From Sphingopyxis sp. (GTDB taxonomy: Bacteria; Pseudomonadota; Alphaproteobacteria; Sphingomonadales; Sphingomonadaceae), in assembly GCF_016463645.1 (NCBI RefSeq), contig NZ_JAEMQX010000004.1:1-64000 (forward strand): 64,000 nucleotides of DNA, given 5' to 3'. The notes under the pieces are model-generated. The model made no database searches. It was not told the DNA's origin and worked only from the letters and a program-made list of their open reading frames with translations. Positions 55,342 to 63,772 of this stretch are shown here, piece by piece; positions within the stretch are counted from its first letter, which is position 1; each line of letters opens with the position of its first letter. The translations under genes were made by a program, and so were the position numbers.

Positions 55342-55947
55342 ATGACGATCTATTGCGATGAATCGGGCGGCCTCAACGCCGGCGCGATGACCTTCTCCGC
55401 GGTGATGTTGACGCCTAGGGCGGCCACGGAGATCCATGAACGATTTCGCGGTGTCACCGGCTTGCGCGGCGAACTCAAAGGCAGCCGTATCAGCATCGTC
55501 GAGCGCGCCTATCTGCTCGAACTCTTCGATCGTGCCGGGGGACGCGCATGGGTCGCGGTCGCGGAGCGCGACAAGCTTGCGCAGAATCCCGGCGGCACCC
55601 TGCCCAGCGATCTCGCCCTCTACGGCGCCCTGCTCAACAGCGCGGTGGGCCGCTGGCTTCCCGAAACCGGCGGCGTCTGCACCGATGTCGTGATCGATGA
55701 CGGGCGCTATGACGCCAAGATTCTCGCGCATGTCCGCGAGGAGATTCAGGCGGGGCTCGGCCAGTGGGGGCGCGCCTCGCTCGCCGACAGTCGCCGCAGC
55801 GACGGCGTCCAGATCGCCGACGTCATCGCGAACAGCCTGTTCAACATCACCATCGGTTCGCCGCGCGCGCACCGCATCCGGCGCATCCTCGAACCGATGC
55901 TCCAGTCAAAGGCGATCCGGATCGCCGAACTCACGCAGGTTGAATAA
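55342..55947 (+). CDS. DUF3800 domain protein
   Basis: This 201-residue protein matches the DUF3800 pattern: YCDESGGLNAGAMTFSAVML at the N-terminus (acidic strand with Asp and Glu), VVIDDGRYDAKI in the middle and DGVQIADVIANSLFN near the end. The spaced acidic residues suggest an RNase H-like metal-dependent nuclease fold, but the molecular function of the family is not established and members occur both in mobile and stable genomic settings. No phage or transposon genes are nearby. It is followed by a strong hairpin shared with rpoZ. Confidence 0.7.
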   Translation: MTIYCDESGGLNAGAMTFSAVMLTPRAATEIHERFRGVTGLRGELKGSRISIVERAYLLELFDRAGGRAWVAVAERDKLAQNPGGTLPSDLALYGALLNSAVGRWLPETGGVCTDVVIDDGRYDAKILAHVREEIQAGLGQWGRASLADSRRSDGVQIADVIANSLFNITIGSPRAHRIRRILEPMLQSKAIRIAELTQVE

Positions 55948-55952
55948 CAAAA

Positions 55953-55974
55953 GGGCCGCAGTTTCCTGCGGCCC
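55953..55974. terminator. Bidirectional terminator between the DUF3800 gene and rpoZ
   Basis: GGGCCGCAG (55953-55961) and CTGCGGCCC (55966-55974) form a perfect 9-bp stem with loop TTTC. Read on the minus strand it is followed by TTTTG, so it fits best as the rpoZ terminator, but it also lies 5 bp after the stop of the DUF3800 gene. Confidence 0.65.
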
Positions 55975-56000
55975 CCTTGGTGATCGATTGTCAGCAGCGC

Positions 56001-56345
56001 TTATTCGAAATCGCCGCCGCCACCTGCGGGGCTGCGCGGCGGCGCGGCGGCGGTCAGGCGAAGCGCTTCGGCCGAACGGCTGATCGAGCTGATTTCATCG
56101 GGCGTATCGTCGTCGTCGACGACAACCTTCTGCATCGAGCCGACGAGCGTTTCCTGCAATTCCTTGGGGCGGATCGTCTGTTCGGCGATTTCGCGCAGGG
56201 CAACGACGGGGTTCTTGTCGCGGTCGCGGTCGACGGTCAGTTCCGAACCGCCCGAGATTTCGCGGGCGCGGTGCGCCGACAGCAGAACCAGGTCGAAGCG
56301 GTTGGGAACTTTGTCGACGCAATCCTCGACGGTAACGCGGGCCAT
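56001..56345 (-). CDS. rpoZ: RNA polymerase omega subunit
   Basis: Omega is the small subunit that helps assemble RNA polymerase and, in proteobacteria, forms part of a ppGpp site through its N-terminal MAR residues, present here as MARVTVEDC. The 114-residue protein has the conserved [35 protein letters not shown] and a disordered acidic and Gly-rich tail ending GGGGDFE. AAGGAAA precedes the ATG. It diverges from the phospholipase D-like gene. A spoT/relA gene, its usual neighbour in E. coli, is absent. Confidence 0.95.
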   Translation of the reverse strand: MARVTVEDCVDKVPNRFDLVLLSAHRAREISGGSELTVDRDRDKNPVVALREIAEQTIRPKELQETLVGSMQKVVVDDDDTPDEISSISRSAEALRLTAAAPPRSPAGGGGDFE

Positions 56346-56485
56346 AGTGTTTCCTTAAGGTATAGGAGAGGCCAGCCCTTTGGCGGGGCATGGCAGCAAG
56401 CGCTGCGCGCTAGCAGGCCGCCCGCCCGATGTCAATAAAAGCGCTACCCTTGCGGGGTTTGCAGCTGCCAGCCTATGAGCGGGTC

Positions 56486-57676
56486 ATGAGCGACGCCTGC
56501 CCTCCCGCCGATCTGCATCAAAGGCTGACGGCGGATGTGGCCGGCCACCGGCTGGAACTGCTCTTCGACGGCGGCGACCGGCTGACCCGGCTGCTCGACC
56601 TGATCAACGGCGCCGCGCACAGCATCGACATCATCATGTATATCTTCGAGGGCGATACCGCCGGGCTGCGCATCCTCGATGCCTTGTTGACCGCCGCAAG
56701 GCGCGGCGTCCGCGTGCGTGCGGTGATCGACAGTTTCGGATCGGGCGATACGCCCGACAGCCTGTTCGCACCGCTTCGCGAGGCCGGCGGCAGCGTCACC
56801 TTTTTCTCGCGCCGCTGGCGCTCGACCTATCTGATCCGCAATCACCAGAAGCTGATCCTGGTCGACGAATATATCGCCGTTACCGGCGGGTTCAACATCG
56901 CCGACGACTATCTGAGCCCCCCGCGCAGCGACTGCTGGTTCGACATCGGAATGATTATCAAGGGACCGAGCATCGCGCGTGCCGCGCAATGGTTCGAGGA
57001 AATCCATGATTATGCCGTCAATGACGACGGCAAGGTGCTGACCCTGCGGCGGCTGATCCGCGAGTGGCCCATCGACGGCGGAGCGGTATCCTGGCTCGTC
57101 GGCGGGCCGACGCAGCGGCTTTCGCCATGGGCACGCGCGGTCCGCGCCGACCTCACGGATGCCCGGCAGCTCGACATGGCGATGGCCTATTTCTCGCCGG
57201 GCCAAGGCATGCTCCGCCGCCTCGGGCGCGTCGCGCAGCGGGGACGCGCGCGCTTCGTGATGGCGGGCAAGTCGGACAATCCCGCAACGATCGGCGCATC
57301 ACGGCTGCTCTACGGCTACCTTCTGCGCAAGACCGCCGATGTCTGGGAATATCGCCCCTGCCGGCTGCACATGAAGCTGATCGTCATCGACGATGTCGTC
57401 TACATCGGATCGGCCAATTTCGACGTCCGCAGCCTGTTCGTGAACGTCGAGGTGATGGTGCGGATCGCCGACGCCGGATTCGCCGGAAAAATGCGCAATT
57501 TTCTCGCGAGCTTGCGGCCCGATTGCGACATCATCACGTCCGAATCGCACAAGGCGCGCGGCAACTGGCTCACGCGGATACGCTGGACGCTCGCATGGTT
57601 CGTCGTGGGCGTTGTCGATTATACCGTGTCGCGGAAGCTCAACTTCGGTCTCGGCGATCCGGATCCGGAGGTATGA
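56486..57676 (+). CDS. Phospholipase D-like/cardiolipin synthase family protein
   Basis: This 396-residue protein has two PLD HKD motifs: NHQKLILVDE with His120 followed by GGFNIADDY, and LHMKLIVIDDVVYIGSANFD with His295. The layout matches bacterial cardiolipin synthases of the ClsB type (no N-terminal membrane helices), which join two phosphatidylglycerols. The C-terminal part (TRIRWTLAWFVVGVVDYTVSR) is amphipathic and may bind membrane. The start MSDACPPADLH was preferred to an in-frame ATG at 56429; GAGCGGG lies upstream. It is convergent with a phospholipid methyltransferase-like gene, suggesting a lipid module. Confidence 0.82.
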   Translation: MSDACPPADLHQRLTADVAGHRLELLFDGGDRLTRLLDLINGAAHSIDIIMYIFEGDTAGLRILDALLTAARRGVRVRAVIDSFGSGDTPDSLFAPLREAGGSVTFFSRRWRSTYLIRNHQKLILVDEYIAVTGGFNIADDYLSPPRSDCWFDIGMIIKGPSIARAAQWFEEIHDYAVNDDGKVLTLRRLIREWPIDGGAVSWLVGGPTQRLSPWARAVRADLTDARQLDMAMAYFSPGQGMLRRLGRVAQRGRARFVMAGKSDNPATIGASRLLYGYLLRKTADVWEYRPCRLHMKLIVIDDVVYIGSANFDVRSLFVNVEVMVRIADAGFAGKMRNFLASLRPDCDIITSESHKARGNWLTRIRWTLAWFVVGVVDYTVSRKLNFGLGDPDPEV

Positions 57677-57686
57677 TCGAAGGGGT

Positions 57687-58325
57687 CTAGTCCTTCCAGC
57701 CCCAGAAAAGGAAGCACGGCGGGACGTTCACCCATTCGAAGGCGTTGTCGATGCGCTTGAAATGCGCCGCGAGAAAATCGCGCGCGCGGGCGCGGAACTG
57801 GTAGACGAGAAATGCGCCGCCCGGGCGCAGCACGCGGTGCGTCGCGGCGGCGATCGCGGGACCGACACCGGCCGGCAGCGTCGAGAAGGGCAAGCCCGAG
57901 AGGACGTAATCGGCCTGCTCGAAGCCATGCGCGCGGACGATCTCCTCGACATCCGCCGCCGAGCCGTGGACCGCGATGAAGCGGCTGTCGCGAATGTCCT
58001 TCCGCAGATAGTCGATGAAATCCTCGTTCGTATCGATCGCGATCAGCGTCGCATCGCCCGCCATGCGCTCGAGAACGGGGCGGCAGAAAGTGCCGACGCC
58101 CGGACCATATTCGACGAACAGCCTGGTATTCTTCCAGTCGACGGGACGCAGCATGTGGCGGATCAGCGTCGGCGACGACGGCACGATCGATCCCACCATG
58201 ACCGGATGCTTGATGAAACCGCGGACGAACATGCCCCACGGCCCGAAAAAGCGTTTGAGGCCCTCGCGCAGCCGACGGGCCAGCGGGGCTTTCGATTGCT
58301 GGGCCTGCGCCCGGGGATTGGTCAT
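57687..58325 (-). CDS. PmtA-like phospholipid N-methyltransferase
   Basis: This class I SAM-dependent methyltransferase of 212 residues begins with a basic, membrane-binding stretch (LARRLREGLKRFFGPWGMFVRGF). The phrase VGSIVPSSPTLIRHML before the SAM site is characteristic of the PmtA group that methylates phosphatidylethanolamine. Motif I is LFVEYGPGVGTFCRPVL, then IAIDTNEDFIDYL, motif IV YVLSGLPFSTLP and HRVLRPGGAFLVYQF. Some members are annotated as rRNA adenine methylases by fold. It lies tail to tail with the cardiolipin synthase-like gene 10 bp away, fitting a role in membrane lipid composition. Confidence 0.7.
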   Translation of the reverse strand: MTNPRAQAQQSKAPLARRLREGLKRFFGPWGMFVRGFIKHPVMVGSIVPSSPTLIRHMLRPVDWKNTRLFVEYGPGVGTFCRPVLERMAGDATLIAIDTNEDFIDYLRKDIRDSRFIAVHGSAADVEEIVRAHGFEQADYVLSGLPFSTLPAGVGPAIAAATHRVLRPGGAFLVYQFRARARDFLAAHFKRIDNAFEWVNVPPCFLFWGWKD

Positions 58326-58392
58326 GATGGCTTTCGCGTTGTTGCGGTTGGTCAAATGCGTGGCAAAATCGTGACGGTCGCGCAAGAAAAGA

Positions 58393-58415
58393 GTCTGTCT
58401 TGACTCTGGACAGAC
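58393..58415. promoter_or_regulatory. Inverted repeat upstream of the MFS gene
   Basis: GTCTGTC (58393-58399) and GACAGAC (58409-58415) form a 7-9-7 inverted repeat that overlaps a TTGACT hexamer (58400-58405), about 60 bp upstream of the MFS gene. It could be an operator, but no good -10 box follows at 16-18 bp. Confidence 0.25.
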
Positions 58416-58474
58416 AGCCGCCCGCGTGTAGGGACAGGCGGCATTGACGGCCGGAACAACAGGGAGGGGCGGAC

Positions 58475-59773
58475 ATGGCGACACCATCGCATTCCATCCC
58501 TTCGGACCGCATGGCGGTGCTCTTTGCGGTGATGCTGGTCGCGGCGGCCGGCAATACCGCGATGCAATCGATCCTGCCCGCAATCGGCACCGAACTGAAA
58601 ATACCCGATGTCTGGGTCAGCCTTGCATTCAGCTGGTCGGCGCTGCTCTGGGTCCTGACCGCGCCACATTGGGCGCGCCAATCGGACAAGCGCGGCCGCA
58701 AGGCCCTGATGGCACTTGGCGTCATCGGTTTCCTGTCGTCGATGGCATTGTGCGGTCTCGTGCTGTGGGCAGGCCTGAAGGGCCTTGTCGGCGCCGGGAT
58801 CACCTTCATCATTTTCGCGCTGTTCCGCAGCCTTTACGGCGGATTGGGCTCGGCCGCCCCTCCCGCGGTACAGGCTTATGTCGCCTCGCGCACCGATCCC
58901 GAGCAACGCACACAGGCTCTTTCGCTCGTATCCTCGTCCTTCGGGATCGGGACGGTCATCGGGCCTGCGGTCGCGCCCTATTTCATTCTGCCGGTCGTCG
59001 GAATGGCAGGTCCGATGCTGATATTCGCGCTGATCGGACTGATCGTGCTGATCATGCTGCGCTGGCGACTGCCCAACGACACCCCTCGCTTCGCGGCGCG
59101 CGGCGCGATCGCTCCCTACCCCCTGTCGGCCGGCCCGAACGAGCCCTCGGGCGAGGAGGAGAATGACCCGAGCGCCCCTGTGCAGGAATCGCTGAGCTGG
59201 CGCGACACGCGGGTTCGGCCGTGGTTGCTCGCCGGCTTCCTCGGGGGGCAGGCGCAAGCGATGATGATTGGCGTCATCGGCTTCCTCATCCTCGACCGGC
59301 TTCATTTGCGCGGAGACCCGAAAACCGCTGCCGGGCTCACGGGAACGGTCCTGATGGCCAGCGCATTTGCCACTCTGTTGGCGCAATGGGGACTGATTCC
59401 GCTTTTCAGGATGACCCCGCGCCCGACGGTCCTCTGGGGCGCCGCTCTCGCCATCTGCGGGATATTGATGACCGGGCTTGCGCAGGACCTCCACGGCATC
59501 ATCATCGGCTTCGCCCTTGCCTCGCTCGGTTTCGGGCTGTTCCGCCCCGGCTTCACCGCGGGCGCGTCGCTATCGGTACCACGCCGCGATCAGGGCGCGG
59601 TCGCGGGGATGACCGCATCGATCAACGGATCGGCCTATATCATATCGCCCGCGATCGGCGTGCTGCTCTACAACTGGCACGCGATGGTCGCCTATGGCCT
59701 GATGGCGGGTTTTTGCGGCTGGCTGGCAATCTGGGGCTGGTCGGCACTCAAGCCGAACCAGCCCGGAACCTAG
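58475..59773 (+). CDS. Major facilitator superfamily transporter
   Basis: This 432-residue protein has twelve predicted membrane helices in two halves, split by a charged loop (NEPSGEEENDPSAPVQES) at about residues 215-245. The MFS signature between helices 2 and 3 is present as ARQSDKRGRKALM, and GGLGSAAPPAVQAYVASRTD resembles the helix 4-5 region of drug/H+ antiporters. It is probably a proton-driven exporter of unknown substrate. GGAGGGGCGG lies directly before the ATG. A 7-9-7 inverted repeat upstream may bind a regulator, but no regulator gene is adjacent. Confidence 0.85.
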   Translation: MATPSHSIPSDRMAVLFAVMLVAAAGNTAMQSILPAIGTELKIPDVWVSLAFSWSALLWVLTAPHWARQSDKRGRKALMALGVIGFLSSMALCGLVLWAGLKGLVGAGITFIIFALFRSLYGGLGSAAPPAVQAYVASRTDPEQRTQALSLVSSSFGIGTVIGPAVAPYFILPVVGMAGPMLIFALIGLIVLIMLRWRLPNDTPRFAARGAIAPYPLSAGPNEPSGEEENDPSAPVQESLSWRDTRVRPWLLAGFLGGQAQAMMIGVIGFLILDRLHLRGDPKTAAGLTGTVLMASAFATLLAQWGLIPLFRMTPRPTVLWGAALAICGILMTGLAQDLHGIIIGFALASLGFGLFRPGFTAGASLSVPRRDQGAVAGMTASINGSAYIISPAIGVLLYNWHAMVAYGLMAGFCGWLAIWGWSALKPNQPGT

Positions 59774-59780
59774 CTGAAAG

Positions 59781-62102
59781 TCAGTCCTTCGGTTCCTCAT
59801 GCTTGCGCTCGCGCGAGGGCTTGAGCATGCCGGGCGCGAAAAAGCCGATCGGATCGACGCTCATCGCCGCCTGCTTGATTTCGCCCTGGATCTTTTCATA
59901 ATCCTTTTCCATCGCCTCGGTCACCGACGCGCGCGTATCCTTCAGCGCGGCCTCGAAATCCTCCATCGTCACCGTCTCGCTGTCCATCGAGCGCTTGAGC
60001 GCGGCAAGGCCGGCACGACGGGTCAGATCCTCGAGGTCAGCGCCGGTAAAGCGATCCGACCTTTCGGCGAGGGCGCCCAGATCGACCTCCTCCGCCAGCG
60101 GCATCCTGGCCGTCTGGATTTCAAGGATGCGCTTGCGTCCCTCGGCGTTGGGGACCGAGACGTAGATGAGCTCGTCGAGCCGCCCTGGACGGAGCAGCGC
60201 GGGATCGATCAGGTTCGGACGGTTCGTCGCCCCGATCACGACTACCGACTGCATCTCCTCGATCCCGTCCATCTCGGCAAGGATCGTGTTGACGACGCGT
60301 TCGGTCACCTGCGGCTCGCCCGATGTCCCGCTGCCACGCGCGGGCACAAGGCTGTCGAGTTCGTCGATGAAGATGATCGTCGGCGCGACGGCACGCGCGC
60401 GCTGGAACAGCCGCGCGATCTGTTGCTCGCTCTCGCCATACCATTTCGAGAGGAGGTCCGACGATTTGATCGAGATGAAGTTCGCGTCGGATTCGCGTGC
60501 CGCCGCCTTCGCCAGCAGGGTCTTGCCGGTTCCGGGAGGCCCATAAAGCAGAAAGCCCTTGGCCGGGCGAATCCCGAGCCGCCGGAAGGCCGCGGGATTC
60601 TTCAACGGCAGTTCGATTCCCTCGATCAGCTTGTCGCGCGCGGCATCGAGTCCGCCGATGTCGCTCCAGCGCGTCTTCGGCGCCTGCACCATCACCTCGC
60701 GCATCGCCGACGGCTGGACGCGCTTCAGCGCATTGTTGAAGTCCTCGCGCGTGACGCGCAGTTCCTCGAGCACTTCGGGCGGGATCGTCCCGGCCTCGAG
60801 GTCGAGCTTGGGCATGATCCGCCGCACCGCCTCGATCGCGGCCTCGCGCGTGAGCGCCGCCATATCGGCTCCGACGAAGCCGAACGTCGTCCGCGCAAGC
60901 TCGTCGAGATCGACATTCTCGCCGAGCGGCATGCCGCGCGTATGGATGCCCAATATCTCGCGCCGCCCCTTCTCGTCGGGAACGCCGATCACGATTTCGC
61001 GATCGAAACGGCCGGGCCGCCGCAGCGCCTCGTCGATCGCGTCGGGGCGGTTGGTCGCCGCGATCACGACGAGGTTGGTGCGCGGTTCGAGCCCGTCCAT
61101 CAGCGTCAAAAGCTGCGCGACAATGCGTTTTTCGGCCTCGCCCTGCACCTGTCCGCGCTTGGGCGCGATCGAATCGATCTCGTCGATAAACAGGATCGAG
61201 GGCGCCGACTTCGTCGCCTCCTCGAAGATATCGCGCAGCCGCTTTTCGGATTCGCCATAAGCGCTGCCCATGATCTCGGGGCCGTTGATCAGGAAGAATT
61301 GCGCTTCGCTTTCATTGGCGACCGCGCGTGCAAGCCGCGTCTTGCCCGTACCCGGCGGGCCGTGCAGCAGCACGCCGCGCGGCGGATCGACGCCGAGGCG
61401 GCGGAACAGCTCGGGATAACGCAGCGGCAGCTCGACCATCTCGCGCAACTGGTCGATCGTCTCGCCCAGCCCGCCGAGATCGTCATAGGTGACGTCGGTG
61501 CGCCGCGCGTCCTGCGGCTCCTGATATTCGGGGAGCAGCTCGATTTCGGTATTTTCATCGATGAAGACGACACCCTTCGGGCTCGCCGACACGACGAGCA
61601 GGCGCACCTCGGCGAGCGCATAGGCCGGCGCGTTGAGCATCTGGCGAAGCTGCGGCGGCATATCGCCCGAGGGAAGCCGCTGCTGCCCTGCGGTGGCGAC
61701 CGTATCGCCCGCAACGAGCGGGCGCCCGAAAAAGCTGCGCTTCAGCGCGTTGGCCGAGCCCTGCAGCCGGAGGTTTTCCTGCGCGGGGGCAAAGACGACG
61801 CGCGTCGCGGGACGCGTTTCGACGCGGCTCAATACGACCATGTCGCCGGCGCCGGCGCCGGCATTGGCGCGCTGCAGGCCGTCGAGGCGAATGACTTCGA
61901 GCCCTTCATCCTCGGCATAGGGCAGGACAACACGCGACGCTGTGTCGCGCTTGCCTGTAATCTGGATGATATCACCCTCGGTGACGCCGAGTTCGGCCAT
62001 GGCGGATCGCGGAATACGCGCGATCCCGCCGCCGCTTTCCTCGGCCCGGGCATTGGCCACCTGCAGTTTGACCAGTTTTTCTTTTACCGCTGCATCGGCC
62101 AA
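59781..62102 (-). CDS. CDC48-family AAA ATPase
   Basis: This double-AAA unfoldase of 773 residues resembles archaeal/eukaryotic VAT/p97. The N-domain (residues 1-190) has a double-psi barrel look (LVKLQVANARAEESGGGIAR, GDIIQITGK). D1 has Walker A GPPGTGKT (248-255), FIDEIDSIAPKR, and the Arg-finger region RRPGRFDREIVIG. D2 has GPPGTGKT near residue 525, the pore loop KWYGESEQQIARLF, FIDELDSLVPARG and RPGRLDELIYV. Both ATP sites look intact. It is common in sphingomonads, but its substrates are not established. It diverges from the LysR gene, with a palindrome between (62169-62191). Confidence 0.93.
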   Translation of the reverse strand: MADAAVKEKLVKLQVANARAEESGGGIARIPRSAMAELGVTEGDIIQITGKRDTASRVVLPYAEDEGLEVIRLDGLQRANAGAGAGDMVVLSRVETRPATRVVFAPAQENLRLQGSANALKRSFFGRPLVAGDTVATAGQQRLPSGDMPPQLRQMLNAPAYALAEVRLLVVSASPKGVVFIDENTEIELLPEYQEPQDARRTDVTYDDLGGLGETIDQLREMVELPLRYPELFRRLGVDPPRGVLLHGPPGTGKTRLARAVANESEAQFFLINGPEIMGSAYGESEKRLRDIFEEATKSAPSILFIDEIDSIAPKRGQVQGEAEKRIVAQLLTLMDGLEPRTNLVVIAATNRPDAIDEALRRPGRFDREIVIGVPDEKGRREILGIHTRGMPLGENVDLDELARTTFGFVGADMAALTREAAIEAVRRIMPKLDLEAGTIPPEVLEELRVTREDFNNALKRVQPSAMREVMVQAPKTRWSDIGGLDAARDKLIEGIELPLKNPAAFRRLGIRPAKGFLLYGPPGTGKTLLAKAAARESDANFISIKSSDLLSKWYGESEQQIARLFQRARAVAPTIIFIDELDSLVPARGSGTSGEPQVTERVVNTILAEMDGIEEMQSVVVIGATNRPNLIDPALLRPGRLDELIYVSVPNAEGRKRILEIQTARMPLAEEVDLGALAERSDRFTGADLEDLTRRAGLAALKRSMDSETVTMEDFEAALKDTRASVTEAMEKDYEKIQGEIKQAAMSVDPIGFFAPGMLKPSRERKHEEPKD

Positions 62103-62168
62103 GGCGTGTCTCCCGCAAAATCGTCAGAATGCGAAAGATAGGATGGTGGTTCCCCTTTTGCGACCCCC

Positions 62169-62191
62169 CGGATGCAGCTTTGATACATCCG
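62169..62191. promoter_or_regulatory. Candidate LysR-type operator
   Basis: CGGATG (62169-62174) and CATCCG (62186-62191) form a perfect 6-11-6 inverted repeat in the 155-bp gap between the divergent CDC48-family and LysR genes, and T-N11-A is contained within it. Position and geometry fit an autoregulatory LysR box. Confidence 0.45.
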
Positions 62192-62257
62192 ATTTTATGA
62201 CGCACCGCACAAAATTCTGGCATGTCCGTGAGGCACATGCCATCATCGGCACCCGAT

Positions 62258-63136
62258 ATGCCACGCCTTCCTCCCATCAGCAGCATGGAAGCCTTTCTGG
62301 AGGTCGCCCGCCACGGCACGGTCAAGGCGGCGGCGCTCGAACTCGGCCTGTCGATGCCCGCGCTGTCGCGCCGGATCCAGACGCTGGAGCACGCCGTCGG
62401 CCGCCCGCTCTTCAATCGCCATCATCACGGGCTCAGCCTGACCGAAACCGGACGCGCGCTACACGAACAGCTGTCGCCCATCCTCGACGAATTGCGCACC
62501 GTGATCGGCCAGGTCGGCAGCCCCGATGCGTCGCTTCGCCTGCACCTCAATGTCCTGCCGCTCTTTGCGCAGCAGCGCCTGTTCCCGCGCCTTCCCGAAC
62601 TCCGCCGCCAGCATCCCGAACTGCATATCGACATCGACACCATGTCGCACGGCGAGGCGCGGCTGGGCGAAGGCATCGACGCGGCGATCGCGCTCGCGCG
62701 CTCGATCGACCCGGCGCTCTATGCGGCGCGGCTCGATCAGGACAAGGTGTTCCCGATCGCCTCGCGCGCGCTGACCGACGGCGACCGGACTATCACGGTC
62801 CCCGAACAGATGCAGCGGATGACGGTGCTGCTTCATCGTGAAATGCCCGAGACCTTTACCGAATGGAAGAAGGCGGTCGGCATGCCCTATCTGGAACCGG
62901 CGGGGATCGACTATTTCGATTCGGGACCGCTGATGCTCGAGGCCGCGGCGCAGGGCATCGGCGTCGCCTTCATGCACGGCCACCATTTCGACGACGCGCA
63001 CGACCCGCGGCTCGTCCGTCTCTTCGATTTCGACGTCGACAGCCCGTACAGCTACTGGTTCGTCTGTCGCCCGCGCGCGCTGCGCCAGCCCGCGGTGAAA
63101 CTCTTCCATGACTGGCTGCTGGCGGCAAAAATCTGA
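62258..63136 (+). CDS. LysR family transcriptional regulator (GcvA-like)
   Basis: This 292-residue regulator has an N-terminal winged helix-turn-helix (SSMEAFLEVARHGTVKAAALELGLSMPALSRRIQTLEHAVG; DNA-recognition helix at about residues 32-44) and a C-terminal effector-binding domain (LFPRLPELRRQHPELHIDI, AAAQGIGVAFMHGHHFDD). The start MPRLPPISS is the standard N-terminus of the GcvA-like subgroup; ATGs at 62222 and 62237 are alternatives. It is transcribed away from the CDC48-family gene, whose promoter it may control through the palindrome at 62169-62191. The effector is unknown. Confidence 0.9.
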   Translation: MPRLPPISSMEAFLEVARHGTVKAAALELGLSMPALSRRIQTLEHAVGRPLFNRHHHGLSLTETGRALHEQLSPILDELRTVIGQVGSPDASLRLHLNVLPLFAQQRLFPRLPELRRQHPELHIDIDTMSHGEARLGEGIDAAIALARSIDPALYAARLDQDKVFPIASRALTDGDRTITVPEQMQRMTVLLHREMPETFTEWKKAVGMPYLEPAGIDYFDSGPLMLEAAAQGIGVAFMHGHHFDDAHDPRLVRLFDFDVDSPYSYWFVCRPRALRQPAVKLFHDWLLAAKI

Positions 63137-63143
63137 GGAGAAA

Positions 63144-63218
63144 TGGTGCTGCTGGACAGGATTGAACTGTCGACCTCGTCATTACCAATGACGCGCTCTA
63201 CCACTGAGCTACAGCAGC
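63144..63218 (-). tRNA. tRNA-Thr(GGT)
   Basis: The minus strand folds as a 75-nt tRNA with the encoded CCA end. The acceptor stem is GCTGCTG/CAGCAGC, the D-loop region AGCTCAGTGGTAGAGC, the anticodon stem CGTCA/TGACG with loop TTGGTAA giving anticodon GGT, and the T-arm contains GTTCAATCC. It reads ACC and ACU threonine codons. It lies between the LysR gene and a small basic protein gene; no integrase or direct repeat suggests use as an attachment site. Confidence 0.96.
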
Positions 63219-63334
63219 AACCGATAAGCCCCGGAACGCATGTTCACTGGGCAGGCGCGGCCTATGGCGGGGCTCCCCTCGCCTGTCAAGGTGCGAGGCT
63301 TGACGATATGGCAATTTCGCGAGATTGGCCGCGT

Positions 63335-63463
63335 ATGAGCAAGACGCCCTCCCCCGCCGACATCGAACGCGAGCGTCGCCTCGCGGAAGCGCTGCGCGAC
63401 AATCTGCGCAAGCGCAAGGCGCAGGCGCGCGAAGCCAGGACCGGGACCCCGCCTAAAGACTGA
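63335..63463 (+). CDS. Small basic conserved-type protein
   Basis: This 42-residue peptide has a highly charged helix, DIERERRLAEALRDNLRKRK, and an Ala/Arg/Lys tail. Similar short proteins with the ERERRLAEALR phrase are, to my knowledge, frequent in sphingomonads, without known function; the charge suggests nucleic-acid or ribosome contact. An in-frame ATG at 63308 would add nine residues. Its end overlaps the convergent DUF1905 gene by 11 bp. Recognition of the family rests on memory only. Confidence 0.5.
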   Translation: MSKTPSPADIERERRLAEALRDNLRKRKAQAREARTGTPPKD

Positions 63464-63767
63464 CCGTCACCGTGACCTCGTCGCCTTCGACGAGGCTTTC
63501 GGCTTTCCGGACTGCGGCTTTGACCGGCAACAACCAGCCACCGCTTTCCTTGTGCGGGAAGACCGATGTACTCCAGCTCGTGCCGCCGATCGCCGCGCGC
63601 ACCTTCGCCGAGCCAAAACCCCTCCGCCCGTCGAGCCACTGTCCGCTAATCGCTGCAAGACGGATTCCGTCGCCTGCCTCGCCAGCGATAGTGACGAAGA
63701 ACCACGCCGCGGGCGCGGTCGCCGACTGCCAGCGCCAGAGCGGCGTCGTGACCGTGAAATCCTCCAA
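63453..63767 (-). CDS. DUF1905 domain protein
   Basis: This 104-residue protein matches DUF1905: an N-terminal WRWQSATAPAAWFFVTI, the core KVRAAIGGTSWSTSVFPHKESGGWLLPVKAAVRKAE and the end EGDEVTVTVSL. The domain forms a small beta-barrel of unknown function, often alone or fused to a YdeI-like C-terminus, which is absent here. No ATG is available; the start is probably TTG 63767, just after the stop of the upstream gene. The TTG start lowers confidence in the exact N-terminus, not in the gene. Confidence 0.75.
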   Translation of the reverse strand: MEDFTVTTPLWRWQSATAPAAWFFVTIAGEAGDGIRLAAISGQWLDGRRGFGSAKVRAAIGGTSWSTSVFPHKESGGWLLPVKAAVRKAESLVEGDEVTVTVSL

Positions 63768-63772
63768 ATGCG

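Noticed and set aside
55342-55947. DUF3800 gene as part of a defence or mobile island
   Set aside because: It is embedded among housekeeping genes (ftsH, rpoZ), with matching composition and no nuclease, helicase or phage partner.
59799-62141. Open frame of 780 codons on the plus strand opposite the CDC48-family gene
   Set aside because: It mirrors the GC-rich third-position pattern of the real gene, is rich in Arg, Ala and Gly without domain logic, and the minus-strand product is a textbook AAA ATPase.
63144-63218. tRNA-Thr as a genomic island attachment site
   Set aside because: No integrase, direct repeat of the tRNA 3' end or shift in composition is seen next to it in the window.
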